From contig BSBM01000050.1 in NCBI GenBank assembly GCA_027924585.1, positions 186,001 to 250,000 on the forward strand: a stretch of DNA of 64,000 nucleotides. The letters run 5' to 3'. A program made the translations under genes and the position numbers. Of this stretch, positions 32,416 to 46,337 are shown piece by piece. The DNA is from Larix kaempferi. Lineage: Eukaryota; Streptophyta; Pinopsida; Pinales; Pinaceae. The first letter of the stretch is position 1; each line of letters starts with the position of its first letter. The notes under the pieces are model-generated. The model had not been told where the DNA came from. It saw nothing but the letters and a program-made list of their open reading frames with translations, and ran no database searches.

Positions 32416-33209
32416 GGGGAATTTATTTATATCCAATGTATTTGACTCTAAGAACCTCTCATTTGTGATTATAAAAAAATCAAGATTCCCTCGACCCCCA
32501 AACATGCCTTTTCAGAGAATTTTTTTTATCTTTGAGTGTGGTATGGGTGCCAACATGAGGTTTTTTCTACTAAGAATGGATCTTGGCGTCTTGACCATGG
32601 TTGGGGTGATGACAATGAGATTCATATGAATCCAATGAATCTTCTATGGATCATGGGGTAAAATGATCTCTCAAGTATTATTGCATGTGAACTTGCACGT
32701 ACCAAGCTACAACAAATCTTTCACAGGAGTGGATTTGTCTATGTGAATAGATAAGTGAAAAGATTTTAGCAACAAGACCTATCAATTTTAACTTGGAAGT
32801 ATGGGAAATGTTCAAAGTGGGATTCAGAGGCTTGATGGTGATTGTAGTAGTGGGGGGCGTGGACGAATGGGGGAGGATGGATAGACATGGGGGCATGGAT
32901 AAGTTGGGGGGGATGTATGGACGTAGGGGGGTGGGCGAGTGGGGGAGGATGGATGGAGGGGGGAGTATGGTCGGAGAGGGGGGGATAGATGGAAGGGAGG
33001 GGGTGGACGTAGGGAGGGGTCTAGATGAAAGCAAGGGAGGGGACTCATGGGAGAGGGTGGATACACAGGACTAAAATGCGGAGACACTGCTACTGGTGGA
33101 ACCTACATATACATTTGTAATATCACAATTTAGTAAACAAACAATAAATTAAACCATATTAAGTCGTAACAAAACAAATTAAAAGCATGCTTATAACTAC
33201 ACATTGTAC
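32416..33209. other. intergenic, with G-rich tract at 32850-33065
   Basis: No gene recognised. 32850-33065 on the plus strand has many runs of three to seven G (GGGGGG, GGGGGA) in GGATGGA-like repeats, so it is a strong purine tract with quadruplex potential. Confidence 0.6.
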
Positions 33210-34642
33210 CTATGTATATGGTGATGTGCCAATCCCTGGCGGGGGTGGCTGATCACCATAGTCACGAAACACCTGTGGACAACAAAATGCATGCATGTTA
33301 TGAACATGTTAAACAAGACATTATCTAGGAAATCAAGATATTCAAAAACATTGTACGAACTATCAATGTGTATGCCATAAATATAAATACTTGAGTAATA
33401 TAAATGACATAAGTAATAACAAAATTGTGTCAGGTACTGAAAATACCTCCGTGTGGGGTGCCGCAATTTCAGTTGCAGCTGCCATTGCTGCATCCAGGTT
33501 GGGAGATTCTACGTTCTCCCATCTCGGTGTATCAACTCTGAATAACTGTACATTGAAATAATAGTTTAAGTCAAACAAAAATACTTTCAAAATACTTTAC
33601 AAGTTATAAAGTGATGATTGAAAACACATTAAAAAAATTGCTGACCTGATCCATATAACAACCCTCGATCGGGCCGGGGCAAGTGTGCCCGCAATGGGGA
33701 CAAAGATGTGGCATTGTCCTCGTCAAACTGGAATGCTCAGCATGGCTACCATCGGTCCTGGGTCTATCCTGGCCCTGTCGTGAAGGTCCTGCACCTGGAT
33801 CTCTATCAAGGTCACCGGACCTCTCCATTGTAGTCACTGCTATAAAGGAGGTGTGTCTGAGGAGACCACGTGCAACATTCCTCATTGCCACCTAGATCTG
33901 ATCAAGCTTATGGGGCAACTGAGGTGGCTGGGGAGAGGGGTTGGGGTCGCGCCTCGGAGCTGGTGGCCCTCTCAGTGGGTTCCTCCTGGAAGCAGTTCGA
34001 TCTTGGGCAGAGCCACGCCCAACACCCTGGAACTCGGTTATGTCAAAATAGTTGACATGTAAACCGAGGCAAAACTCAACCCACAGTTGGCGAAGGAAGT
34101 ACTATGGAACCTCCCTATTATTGCAGGGAGGTTTATCGTACACCATGAACCACCTCTGGATCCAATTATCCCTCCATAGTTGGTAATGACACCAATCCAT
34201 GTAGACACATGGCTTTGTAATGTTCGGTGGTTGGCCTGTTTTCGGCTCGGTGAACATACTATATAATTGGGCTTTTGAAATGTTCAAATCTTCCTTGGAG
34301 ATGCCCGTGGAGTAGTACTCCCGCATCCTAGCTCTAAATTGAGTCAGGTCTGTCAATTGCTCGTGTGCATGTATGAGGGAGTCAATTGAGTTCTCAATTG
34401 ACGTGGCAAGAGACAATCAAGATGGTTCACCCGAGTTTCTAAGTTCACGAGTGTGCACTCGCATTTCATTTACATAGTGGTTAATGTCATCTTGTTCAAA
34501 ATTACGTTGTGGGTTTTCGTTTTGTTCGACATTTGGATTGTGTTCACGGTTTTCTTCGGCATTGGGTCTAAGGTTTGGGTTTTCTTGTGTTCCACCGGAC
34601 TTAGGGTTAACATCTTGTTCACTCATTGTCTTAGTTTACAAT
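33210..34642 (-). pseudogene. spliced gene of unknown family with three in-frame stops
   Basis: On the minus strand an ATG at 34626 opens a frame that stays in phase to 33646 except for stops at 34417-34419 (TGA), 34102-34104 (TAG) and 33892-33894 (TAG). Introns follow: 33546-33645 (CAG|GTCAGC ... TGTACAG|TT) and 33273-33446 (GAG|GTATTT ... CCACAG|GT). They join exons of 99 bp (33447-33545) and 63 bp (33210-33272) in frame, ending at TAG. Motifs are YMDWCHYQLWRDNW, a Pro/Arg-rich middle, CPHCGHTCPGPIEGC (paired Cys, possibly zinc-binding) and a Pro-rich tail. I do not recognise the protein. Clean splice sites in phase show that it was a real gene. The stops show that it is dead. A transposon-encoded origin is possible. 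Confidence 0.65.
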
Positions 34643-34765
34643 CTGCAATAGAAAATTGGTTCATTGTTTTCAAAATTTGAAAATTATTTACAATTAAATA
34701 AACAAAAAAAAATCAAAAAATTGATACAAAGAATCAATAAAATGAAAACAAAACTTGATATTTAC
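34643..34765 (-). other. 5'-untranslated intron of the unknown gene
   Basis: On the minus strand the donor GATAG|GTAAAT is at 34766/34765 and the acceptor TCTATTGCAG|AT is at 34643/34642, 16 bases before the ATG. The spacing suits a leader intron. Confidence 0.5.
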
Positions 34766-34929
34766 CTATCAATCGCCCTGTTGATGAGTTAGTGGGTGTT
34801 GTGGGGTGGTTTTGAAGTTGATTTGGGAAACTTTGGTGGTTCAATTCACGTGTATGAAGAGGTGCAAGTCGCGCTCGGCCGACCCAATGAAACAATGCGG
34901 AAATTGGGCACTGTTTTTTTTATTTTATT

Positions 34930-35065
34930 TTAACAGAGGCGCGTGCGTGCCACTGTTGCGCACACGCGCCAGGAACGCGTACACGCCATATACACACACG
35001 CGCCTTGGTTTGGTACCGAACCTAGCTGCGCGTGCGTGCTTCCTTAGGTGCGTACGCGCCATTTT
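34930..35065. repeat. CpG-rich alternating purine-pyrimidine tract
   Basis: Dense CGCGTGCGTGC, GCGCACACGCGCC and GTACGCGCC motifs, partly inverted (GGCGCGTGCG near 34936 and CGCACACGCGCC near 34960), in otherwise AT-rich DNA. It lies just upstream (minus strand) of the unknown gene and may be its promoter island or a retroelement fragment. Confidence 0.55.
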
Positions 35066-35164
35066 TTTTTCTGCTAGCGTGCCCCCATTGCAACGAAAAT
35101 GAGGACCATCTTCGTGTGCCCGCCCAAAAGCACACAAAATTGTGCAACATTGGCGGCTCTTTAG

Positions 35165-35621
35165 AAGTCCAACTGAAGTGCAACTCAATTGGTAACAGTC
35201 CTGAAGATCAAAAGGGATCATCAAATTAATTTATGGATGGGTGTTGGGAATGGATCCAACACAAGGGCAGAACGTATTGCTCTTTGGGGACTATTATGTT
35301 TTTCTCAGAGAAAGGTTATTTTTAATATCAAGATATTTTGGGATTCGAGAGTGGTGATCAATTGGGCAGCTGGATTGTCTTCTTTACAAGTCATCAATTT
35401 GGATCAATGGTCTGCTAAAATTGGAGACTTGTATAACTTTTTCTATGAACATATTTACAGACAGCTTAACTGTAGGGTTGGCACTCTATCTAAAAGGCCC
35501 TTGGGGATATGGATGGTTTTCTGCATTTCGAAGAACTTTCAAAAGACCAGATTGTGGATTTTGGCTCTTTCTATATTTTCTAGAATTGTATTTCTTTCCT
35601 TGTTCTAGTTGTAACTTCTGA
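35165..35621 (+). pseudogene. LINE-type RNase H, 3' fragment
   Basis: The reading frame at about 35236-35500 has GNGSNTRAERIALWGLL (conserved Glu) and FWDSRVVINWAAG (conserved Asp). This is the pattern of the plant RNase H domain (RVT_3) found at the 3' end of L1-like LINEs. The upstream reverse transcriptase is missing, as in 5'-truncated LINE copies, and the last RNase H Asp segment is degraded. A C-terminal frame ends near 35621. Confidence 0.65.
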
Positions 35622-38600
35622 ACCGATGTTAAAATGATGTAGTCTCTAGCCATGTTAGCTGAAATAAGTACTGGAAATCTGTTTTCTAGTAGGAATGTTT
35701 TGCTGAAAGACCTCTTCAGCCTCTGTTATGGGCATAGCAAGTTGTTGTGTTGAAATCTTATGTAACTTTGATTCTAATTTTGAATAGCAAGTTACAACTT
35801 TTTCAGTTTTGAAAAAGTGTTATGCAAATATAAATTAATATTATTATTGTTTTAGTTATTGTGTGGCAATTAACAATTGTTATGAATTTCTAACTTTCAT
35901 TTTGATTTAACCTACGAGAGTGAGGTTGGAGCTATTTTATTGACATGTGGAATTAATGTTCACGAGGTTTGATGCACACGATTAAATTCATATACTTAAT
36001 TTAAAATTCAAGGTAAAGACTAAATGGTATGCAACTTATCTTTGTTTAATTTTAAAAAATTTCCAAAAACATTGATACATACATAAATTTGAAGAAGTCT
36101 AAAAATGTGACGATTTCAATTTCTCAATGAGTTTTTGTTCGGAACCCGATGATGTTATTTTAAGAAATCTGAATTTTATGTTGTTGAAATCATGATTCTG
36201 AATTATAAATGGATTCAATGACTTCAAAAACTCCAGAACACCCATATTCTGAAAATTTACACACTGTTATTTAAAATTTTAAGATTCTTTCAAAATTTAT
36301 ACCAGATTTCGTCAAAATCGCATCGAAAAAAACTATCAAAAATGATTGAAATCATGAAAGGTTTAAGCTACGTACATGAATTTTACTTCCCTTATACATC
36401 TCCCTTTATATAAATTATAAAAGGTAATCTTTTGATGATGAAACATGATAGAGAAAGTTTGATGTCTCTAGAAACGATAAAACTTTACAGTTATACTTAT
36501 GGCTTGCTTTGGAGGAGAGATTAGAGGCTTGGGAGTGGTCGTGTGTGTATTATATACATGATTTCGAAGATGGCCCCTTTAAAGGTCATACAAATGTGCG
36601 ACAAGTAAACTTTTATTTTGGAGATACATCTTTATTGGCTTAGTGTAGAAGTATTTAACAAAGTAAAGTGGGGGTATTGTATACGTTTTATTTAAAATGG
36701 TGTAGAAAAAATCATTTTGTTTCATTTGTTGATTTTTTTTCTTCATTTAAATTTTTTCGGTATTGGGTTGTTTTAAAGATTTTTAAAATCTTGATTATGG
36801 AGGAATTATGTTTTTGAAATTTTGATTTGTAAAACTATAATAGACATTTAAAACTTATTTTGTTTTATTTGTTAAATTAATTTTTTCCTTTAGTTTTTAA
36901 TTGTTTTAAGTTTTTTCAAAATGTTGAGTTCTTTTAATTTTTTTTAAAACACGTGTGATTATAAAAGAATTATGTTTTTGAAATTTTGATTTACAAAATT
37001 ATAAAAGATATTTAAATTTTTGTCAATTTTTTTACTTAAGCAAAAAATTTAATCTGATTTTTTTTTATCTTATATAAAATGATGGAATATAATGACCAAT
37101 TTTAAACAATTTTTGTCTTATATGAAATGACAAAAATTTAGAAAAAAAATCAATTTTGAATTTCTTTTATCTTATATGAAATGATAGAATACAATGACCA
37201 ATTTTAAACAAATTTTATCTTATATGAAATGATGGATTACAATGACTTTTTATTCATTCATCTTCAAAAGCTTCCATCCATCTTCTTCCATCACCTAACT
37301 TTTGTAATCCATCCATCTTCTTCCACCACCTAACTTTTGCATTGAGTATGATTATAAGACAAGATAATGTTAATAGTATACTCCCCCAATTCCATTATGG
37401 TGAGTGAATCTTATACGTGGCCAAGACACAATGAGTGAATATGAAATAAGTTGGTTCCATTTGAATATATCAAGTTTGCTTAATTAAATTATGGAAACTT
37501 TGATTTTGAATATATCAAGTTTGCTTAATTAAATTATGGAAACTTTGATTTGAGTTTTATATTCTAATAACATTTAGAAGTGAATTGATCTTTGAGGTTG
37601 TCATGGGGAAGCAGAGGTAGTGGTTGGACGTGTGAAGCTTGCATTGCACTTTTTGTATATACATAAGTGGATCAAAGCTCATTCTCTTGTCATCCTTAAG
37701 ATTAGACACTAACAATAACAACTACGACTACAAATATAAGTCAAGGGGCAATAACTTGAATTGTGAGGAGGCAAGTTTCACACTCTCTCTACTCGAGTTC
37801 AAATCCTCATTAAAACATTGCTTTATTGTGATAAGTTTAAAAAAGCATATACCTTCTTGAATGTGAACTCTATCTCAGATATATCTTTAAATGCCTCAAA
37901 CTTTACTAAATCATAAATTTTCTACCAAACATTGATTTGTAGACTATTAACACTAAACTAAAATTTATAATAATAACCAACTAAAATTAAATCTAAACCT
38001 CATACAAATAATTATAAACGAACTACCAAATCCCCTAAAACTTAAAAAAAAATCTTATACGCTATCTATGAAAAATGAAGAAGATCCACCTTAATCACGA
38101 TATTATCTTACGGATGAAGAAAAGTCCTTGAATAGAGTGACAAGAAAATAAGTTATTGAATAGTGAAAGGCATACGCTCACGTTACTAGACAAAATGAAG
38201 CACACAAGAACGAATTGGAAATTTTAATCAATATGACCATTTCGTGCATTTGCACCATTGACTTTACTAGTTCATTTTGTTTATTATTTAAAAGGTTAAT
38301 AGTTCATTTGTTTAGTATTGAACATACATCTTATTTCTCAAGCATGGATAAACTAAATCAATATGGTGGATATGAAGGTGTGACATTTCATGAGGTTTTT
38401 GTTTTTTATTAAAGAATGGCTATACACTCTTGTCACAAAATCTTTCATCTATATAAATATTTAATATATTTTAGAATAAAATAAATTAAATTAAAAAATG
38501 TTTTGTTAATATAAAATAATGAGCTAATATTTTAAGATTTAAAAACATTTGACATAAGTAGAAGTCTATCTCTTTATGGACCATAACAAGTTATTTAAAG

Positions 38601-39898
38601 TAGTATAGTTTTCTTTGAATAATAATGATAAATCAATTCAAACATTAACTAATGATAGTAACTAATGATGATTGTCTTCACTATCAATTTGACAACTAAG
38701 TTATGATAAATTTTGTTATTTTCGAAAAAACAAAAAAAATAAACAAACATATTGTATATTAAATTAAATTATTATAAAAATAGAATACTTATTTCAAACT
38801 CAAATTTAATAAAAGTAGAGTCTACTTTTATGTGTGGGCTGATTGGGTTGATATACTTATCTTAGACAATAATAAAAAATGGAGAGTATATATTACTTTG
38901 ATCAATATAAGTAATAGTTTTGTTTTGTGTGTGAAAAACAAAAACAAAAAAACTAGTTTAATTTATCATTTATATAATTCTTATCTATTTATAAATAAGA
39001 GTAGTTTATTTATTCTAAATTTTGGACATTCTAGTGGTTTTGGTCGGAATTTGGTAAAAACAATTTTGGTTAAAACCAAATTTGAAAGTGTTCAAATTGT
39101 ATTTTTAAATCCATAAATAAATTTAACACCCTCATATATTTCATCCAAATTATGTAATTTTTATAGTTAAACATGTGATTTTTAGATTTTTTTATACATT
39201 TCCAACAAAACTCCAAACAAAACAAGACATAAAATATACTTGAAAAAAGTTGAAAATTATAATATTTAAACTATAATTTTATAGATATGATTTTATTGAA
39301 AAAATTAATTTTAATAAGTGGCCCTTAAAATTCGTTTAATAATATAAAAAAATCATTATACATCTCATTATGAAATTTAATTAAAAAATCTAAGAACTAA
39401 CATCCAAATATTAAATTAAAGTCAACTTGTAATGCTCGACTAGTTGGAGACACCACCAGTGCAATTGGTTGTTGAGGACAACTAGGAGTAACCCACATGA
39501 AATTAAATTTTTAGAAACTTATAACAATCGAACCTTCTGGAAGGTTCAAATACCTTCTTAATGATTTGGTCCGCTTCACATGGAGGGAGGGCCTTCTAGA
39601 ATGTTGGACCTTCTAGAATGTTTTAGTTTGAAAGATGATATGATAGGATGGGAAACATATTTGAATAATTTTTCTCTCTTCTTGGATTGGTTAGATATCG
39701 TCGATGCTAATGAAGGTGTCTCTATATACCCTTATCGTTTGAGTAGAAATAATCAAAAGGCATTTTGTTTTGAACTTTAATGCCTCAATTGAGTGTTGAT
39801 TTGATTTATTGAGTAAGGACTCATATGTCAAATTGTACATGTGGTAATATGACCTCTTTGCTTATCGTTGGAATTGTTTTACTAAAATGTAAAATCCA
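35622..39898. other. AT-rich intergenic DNA
   Basis: I see no gene. Small local duplications are present. TTTTGTCTTATATGAAATGA-like phrases recur near 37110, 37170 and 37217. TATCAAGTTTGCTTAATTAA-like phrases occur at 37469 and 37509. CATCCATCTTCTTCCA-like phrases recur near 37270-37320. Open frames are short and AT-driven. Confidence 0.6.
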
Positions 39899-40070
39899 AA
39901 ATGGTAGATAATATTTGTAAATCACATGGATTTAGATTGTTTGCATAAATCGAATTGAAAATGGTAGATAATATTTGTAGATAACATGGATTTAGATTAT
40001 TGGCATAAAACCCAAAATGGTAGATAATATTTGTAAATGACATGGATTTATATTGTTTACATAAATGAAA
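39899..40070. repeat. ~58-bp tandem repeat, three copies
   Basis: Phrases AAAATGGTAGATAATATTTG recur at about 39899, 39958 and 40013, each followed by a CATGGATTTA(G/T)ATT part. Confidence 0.85.
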
Positions 40071-40139
40071 GAGCTTCCAAGCATTTCACGGTTATTTAAA
40101 CATGTCTTTAAATATAAAGTTCAGTAAGTACATGGTTAT

Positions 40140-43100
40140 TATGTCCTTGCAGGGGATTATATAGTTTTTTATCAAACCAATTAATCTTTCCGTATAATTG
40201 ATTTTTTCCAATTTTCCGTCGTTAAATTTTAGAAAACAATTTTTTTATTTCAATTAGTTTCAATAAAATCTATTTATGTGCAATAGGATTGGTTCCAAAA
40301 GATGATGCTAGCCTCGAGGATTGTTGCCCAATCCCAACGATGGGTTGAAGTCATTCTTTGCAGTAGTGCCCATTCCCTAGATGCATTTCCCACATTAAAA
40401 ATTACTACAGCTGGTTCATTGAACCTCATAAATTAGTCCACATGGAAAGACTGTCTTTTGCATCTTTGTATTAAGGGCAACATGGCCATTATTGAGTGTC
40501 AACTTTATCCCTCAAATGTGTGTACAACTTCAAATTTATCCCCGAGAGCCACTGTTAAAATAAGAGATGCCAGGGTTTTTGTAAATATGCTTAGACACAA
40601 GGATGCACCACTTGGCATATTGTACAACTTGGTAGTTGGTATGCTTTGAGATGAGAGTCGAGCACTAAGGTCCCTTTTCTCGAGTCTAGTTCACTCTGGC
40701 TGCTTCACTTGCATGTTTAGAGGGTTTTCCATGGCGTTGCATGAAATGGTTTGTGCCTTTAATTTTTTCTTGGCTCGGACGTGAACACAAAATTCATGGC
40801 AGGGAGAAATTCTCGTCCAGGTAACCTCTTCTCTTATGTTTGTAACTGTCATTTGTAACTATCATTCGCTCCTTGGCAATTTATGATAGCATGCTATATG
40901 GTTATTAACAGGCTTATTATATGTATCACTCGGGTGTTTGAATGGAGTTTAAAAATTCCTTTTCCCTTGGATCAAAGTGAAAGAGCTTGGCATGCTCTCT
41001 CGACAGCTTACAAGGTAAAACTTATATCTTCTTCCATTTTCATCCCATTCTTATAACACTGCATTTATTTCTTAACATTTTAGTTTTGAGATAACTATTT
41101 ATTTAGTTACTGACTCAACATTTTTTATTTGTTTTTTAGTTTTGAATCTTATTTATGTAAAATTATATATTTATTAGATTTCAAATATCTGCACTTCCTG
41201 TGATCGAAATGATTGGGTCATTGGCATGCTTCGGAACTCGTTTTCTAAGCAAAAGAGTATATATATGGTCCAGGTTGTGTTCCCTTGTTGAGTTACATTT
41301 AGATTCAGATAACGGGTCAAGGATTTGGCCCTTTTCCAACTAGGAAATCTCCACTTTAGCCTATGCCAAAAATATTGTCTCGGGAAAGTAAATACATCAA
41401 TCCTAACCCTACATAACGTAAATTTCTAGAAATAAAGTCTCTCCCTTGGCACAAGATATTTCACAAGTGCAGCCAATCTGTTGGATAGTTGGAACCAGGG
41501 ATTCAGTTGTGGTTGGCAAGAAATAGTTTACGTATATCGCATAAATAATAAAGAGTTGTTGTCTCCTTTGTTCTTTTGTTCGGAATCAATTCAATGATGG
41601 AGAGAATGCCAACGCCTGTTATTTTAGCTAGAGAATCAAGGTATGGCCAAAAATACAATCATTACAATAGGGTCTCAACAAGAGTAGCATGTCACTTACA
41701 AGATTTGAACCTGGGCTGGGAGGAAAACAATCATTCCTCCCAACCACCCAAGCTACAACCAATGGACTTAAAAACATAATTTAAATACTTTTAAATTTGG
41801 ATTCTACCCAAAAATTATTGATTCCAATCACAACCCACTTTAAAGTATAAAACAAATAAACTGCTCCATTATTCAATATGATTAATTAATACTTTTGATA
41901 TAAAATATATTTATGTGCAATGGAATTGATTTGAAAAGATGATGCCAGCCTTAGGGATTGTTTCCCACCCCAGGCGACAGGCTGAGGGCATTCTTTGCAC
42001 TGTCTTGTCACATTGTCGGCTCTCATTTTTTATGTACTGGGAATTTGTCTATTTGTTAGTCTATTTGGAAGCCTTTTGCTTGTGGATGGCAATATGGTGA
42101 TTTGTTTTAGTGCAACAATCCTTGTCATGAAATACACGACATAGAGATAGACCATCGGTGCTTTTGGTTGTGTGTCGTATTAATACTTTTGGCTTCTTCA
42201 GTACAAAGGGATATGTACAAAATTTACATGTAAATTACATGATGTAAATTACATGACTTCCCTCGAGGTTAACAGAAATTAATGAATTCACGTTCGAAAA
42301 CCAAAACATTAAAAATTCTCAAGTGCCTAGATTTATAAAATTCGCTTTGGTTTTGTCATTTTCAGACCGTGAACAAAGAGATGGATAATTTCTGTGGATC
42401 CGTGTTGTTTTTTTTGCAAGTGATGTACAGCGGATAATTTCTGTTGTATATGATTGTCTATGTCATAATAATTTGAAGAAACAAATTCATTTGAAATACC
42501 TGAAAATGTTAATTATTTTTTACACTGTACTCGATTTTGATGAATTTATGTTAGAAACATATGAAATTTTCAATTATTTTAACAATGTACTTGATTTTGA
42601 TGAATCTGTGTTGAAAATATCTGGTATTTTCAATTATTTTTTACACTGTATTTGATTTTGATGAATCTGAATCTTAATAAAAGTAAATATATATTAAGAA
42701 GGTACTTAACAATAGAAAACAAAAAACGAATATTATGGTGCAAATATCAAAGAGAACAATGCATATATACATGCCATTGCACTGAGTATTGTCTCTCTAT
42801 ATAGCATTTTGCATATAGCATTTCATGTATAATGGATTTAATCGCTCCTATTATATTTAAATTAAGATATCATAATGGAAAAAAGGTTGACACTTAATCT
42901 CTTCATAGATTTTAGGGTCATGTGCAACTAAATATTCATTTCTATATTCCTCCAAAACAATCGGATTAAGTGCTCTTAAAGAACTCAACCTACTATAATC
43001 ATGATTCTAAGTAAGAATTCATGTTCGCTTTTAGTATGTAATATTGTGGTGACTCTCTATAATTGCAGCATTGTGCATAAATGATAAATGTATGAATAAT

Positions 43101-43477
43101 GATTCTAGGTAATGATTCAGCTCTTTACTTCGCATGTTTAATACATGAAAAAATAAATATAATATGCATTTAGTATTTTCAATGATATTGCCATGAATTT
43201 ATGTCACTTTGGCATGTTTATTTCATAAATATAAATATGCATTTGGTATTCGCAATGTTATTGGCATGTGTATATGTCACTATTCTCTTTGATGCTTGCA
43301 CCATACTATTTACTTTATGTTTTTTTGTTGTTAAGTACCTTCTCAATATATATTCCCTTTGTTCCTTTATGTTTTGTTTTCTATTACAATTTTATGTAAA
43401 AGTATCATATTATAGAAATAGCAGTTAGCAATTGTTGAAAGCAACTCCGAGGACATTGCCACCTCGTGGCTTTTGTT
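40140..43477 (+). repeat. 3.3-kb duplicated unit, copy 1
   Basis: Begins ATGTCC(T/C)TGCAGGGGA and is repeated in order from 43478. The unit holds exon-like islands with plausible donors, for example ...GACAGCTTACAAG|GTAAAA near 41013 and ...TGGTCCAG|GTTGTG near 41272. It also holds the phrase TTTATGTGCAAT(G/A)GGATTGG, near 40275 and in related form near 41910. Within the unit, this second segment is thus duplicated again. No family recognised. Confidence 0.75.
42475..42665. repeat. ~63-bp tandem repeat, three copies (copy 1)
   Basis: CTTGATTTTGATGAAT(C/T)T phrases alternate with AAATTTTCAATTATTTT-like phrases. The homologous block in copy 2 is at 45955-46145. Confidence 0.85.
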
Positions 43478-45954
43478 ATGTCCCTGCAGGGGACTATATA
43501 GTTTTCAATCAAACCAATTAATATTTCCGTACAGTTAAATTTTCCAATTTTCCATGGTTAAACTTTAAAAGACAATTTTCTATTTAAATTAATTTCAATA
43601 AAATCTATTTATGTGCAATGGGATTGGTTCCAAAAGATGATGCCAGCCTCAAGGATTGTTTCCAACCCACGATGGCGGGCTGAGTTCATTCTTTGCAGTA
43701 GTGCCAATTCCCTAGATGCATTTCCCGCATTGAAAATTATTGCAACTGGTTCGATGCGCCTCATAAATTAGTCCACATGGACAACCTATATTTTGCATCT
43801 CTGTATTAAGGGCATCATGGCCATTATTGAGTGTCAACCTTATCCCTCGAACGTGTGTATAACTTCAAATTTATCCACGAGATCCACCATTAAAATAAGA
43901 GACGCCAGGGTTTCTGTAAATCTGCTTAGACACAAGGATGGACCACTTGGCATACTGTACAACTTGGTAGTTGGGATGGTTAGAGATGAGAGTCAAGTCC
44001 CTTTTCTCGAGTCTAGTTCACTCTGGCCACTTCACTTGCATGTTTAGAGGGTTTGTCAGAGTGTTGCATGAAAGGGTTTATGCCTATAATTTTTTCTTGG
44101 CTCGGATGTGAACACAAAATTCATGGCACAGAAAAATCTCATCCAGGTTGGCAATTTATGATAGTATGCTATATGGTTATTAACAGGCTTATTATTTGTC
44201 TCACTCAGGTGTTTGAATGTAGTTTAAAATTTCCTTTTCCCTTTGATCAAAATGAAAGAGCTCAGCGGCTCTCTCAATAGCTTACAACATAAAACTTATA
44301 TATCCTTCCATTGTATTCTCGTTCTTATAACGCTACATTTCTTTCCTAACATTTTAGTTTTGAGATAACAATTTATTTAGTTACCGAATCAGTATTTTTT
44401 TTTATTTTAGTTTTGAGTATGATTTATGTAAAATTATATATTTATTATATATATATTATATATTTTAGTTTCAAATATCAAAATCATTGGGTCGGGGCCA
44501 TTGTCGTGCTCCAAAACTCATGTTCTAAGCAAAATAGTATATAATGGTCCAGGTTGTGTTCCCTTGCTGAGTTACATTTGGAGTCAGATAGCAGGTCAAA
44601 TATTTAGCCTTTTTCCAACTAGGAAATCTCCACTTTAGCCTATGCCAAAAAAATTGTCTTAGGAAAGTAAATACATCAATCCTAACCCTACATAACGCAA
44701 ATTTCTTGAAATAAAGTTTTTCCCTTGGCACAAGATATTTCACCAGTGCAGCCAATCTATTGGATAAATGGAACTAGGCATTTGGTTGTGTTTGGAAAGA
44801 AATAGTTTGCATATATCAGTAAACTTTGAGCTTGTGTACACAGTTCACGTATATCACATAAATAATAAAGAGTCGTTGTCTCCTTTGTTCTTATGTTTGG
44901 AACCAATTCAATGACGGAAAATGTACATGTCGAAGGCATTCGTCAACATACAGAATGCTATTACGATCATAGGGATTTATGGATTTCCACTTTTAATAAT
45001 TCACAATTAATAGGTTAAGATGTATTTAGACTGATTATGATATTTTATAACATTAATTTCTGTTTTAAAAAATAATTTATAAATACATGTAGTTGTTCAA
45101 TGTGTAGTTTCATTTTTTTTTTCCTGATTATATTCTTGGTTTTATTTTGATAAGTGTTCTGTTGGAAATTTTAAAAAAATCTTAGAATCCCAAATATTGG
45201 TTATGAAAATTGCATAATTTAAGTGTTATGGGCCATGGGGTATTAGAGGATGTTGAATTTATTTATACATTTAAAAACACAATTTAAACACTTTTAAATT
45301 TGGATTTTACCCAAAAAATATTGATTCCAATCACAACCCACCTTAAAGTATAAAACAAATACAGTGCTCCATTATTCAATGTTATTAATTAATAATTTTG
45401 ATATAAAATCTATTTATGTGCAATGGAATTGGTTCAAAACGATGATGCCAGCCTTGGGGATTGTTTCCCACCCCCAGGGGGCGTCTGAGGTCATTCTTTG
45501 CACTATCTCTGTCACATTGTCGGCTCTCATTTTTTATGTACTGAGTATTTGTTTATTTGTCAGTCTATTTGGAATCATTTTCCATGTTGATGGTAAAGTA
45601 GTGATTTGTTTCAGTGCAACATTCATTGTCATGGAATACACGACACAGAGATAGACCATCGATGCTTTTGGTTGTGTTATGTATTAAGACTTCTGGATTC
45701 TTCAACACAAAGGGATATATACACAATTTACATGTAAATTACATGACTATTCTCGAGTTTAATGGAGATTAATGAATTCACATTCGAAAACCAAAACATT
45801 AAAAATCCGCTTTGTTTTTGTCATTTTCAGATTGTGAACAAAGAGATGCATACATGCTGACATAAATTAGTGTGGATCTGCATTATTTCTTTTGCAACTG
45901 ATGTAGAGTGGATAATTTCCGTTCTATCTGATTATCCGTGTCACAATAATTTGA

Positions 45955-46145
45955 AGAAAACAATTCGTTTGAAATATCTGAATTTTTTAATTATTTTTTT
46001 CACTGTACTTGATTTTGATGGATTTCTATTAGAAATATCTGAAATTTTCAATTATTTTTAACATTGTACTTGATTTTGATGAATCTATGTTAAAAATATC
46101 TGGTATTTTCATTTTTTTACACTGTACTTGATTTTGATGAATCTA
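45955..46145. repeat. ~63-bp tandem repeat, three copies (copy 2)
   Basis: Same repeat as at 42475-42665, so the tandem array predates the 3.3-kb duplication. Confidence 0.85.
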
Positions 46146-46337
46146 AATCTTAATCGAAGCGAATATATATTGAGAAGGTACTTAACAACATAAAACAAAA
46201 AATGGATAGTATGGTGCAAGCATCAAAGAGAATAGTGACATATACACACACCACTATACTGAGTATTGTCTCTCTATATATCATTTCGCATATAACATTT
46301 CATGTATTATGGATTTAATAGCTCCTTTTATATTTAA

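Noticed and set aside
31528-32629. Long Asp/Gly-, His-, Ser/Pro- and Met-rich open frames of 200-330 residues
   Set aside because: They are translations of GAT/GATGGT microsatellites in different frames.
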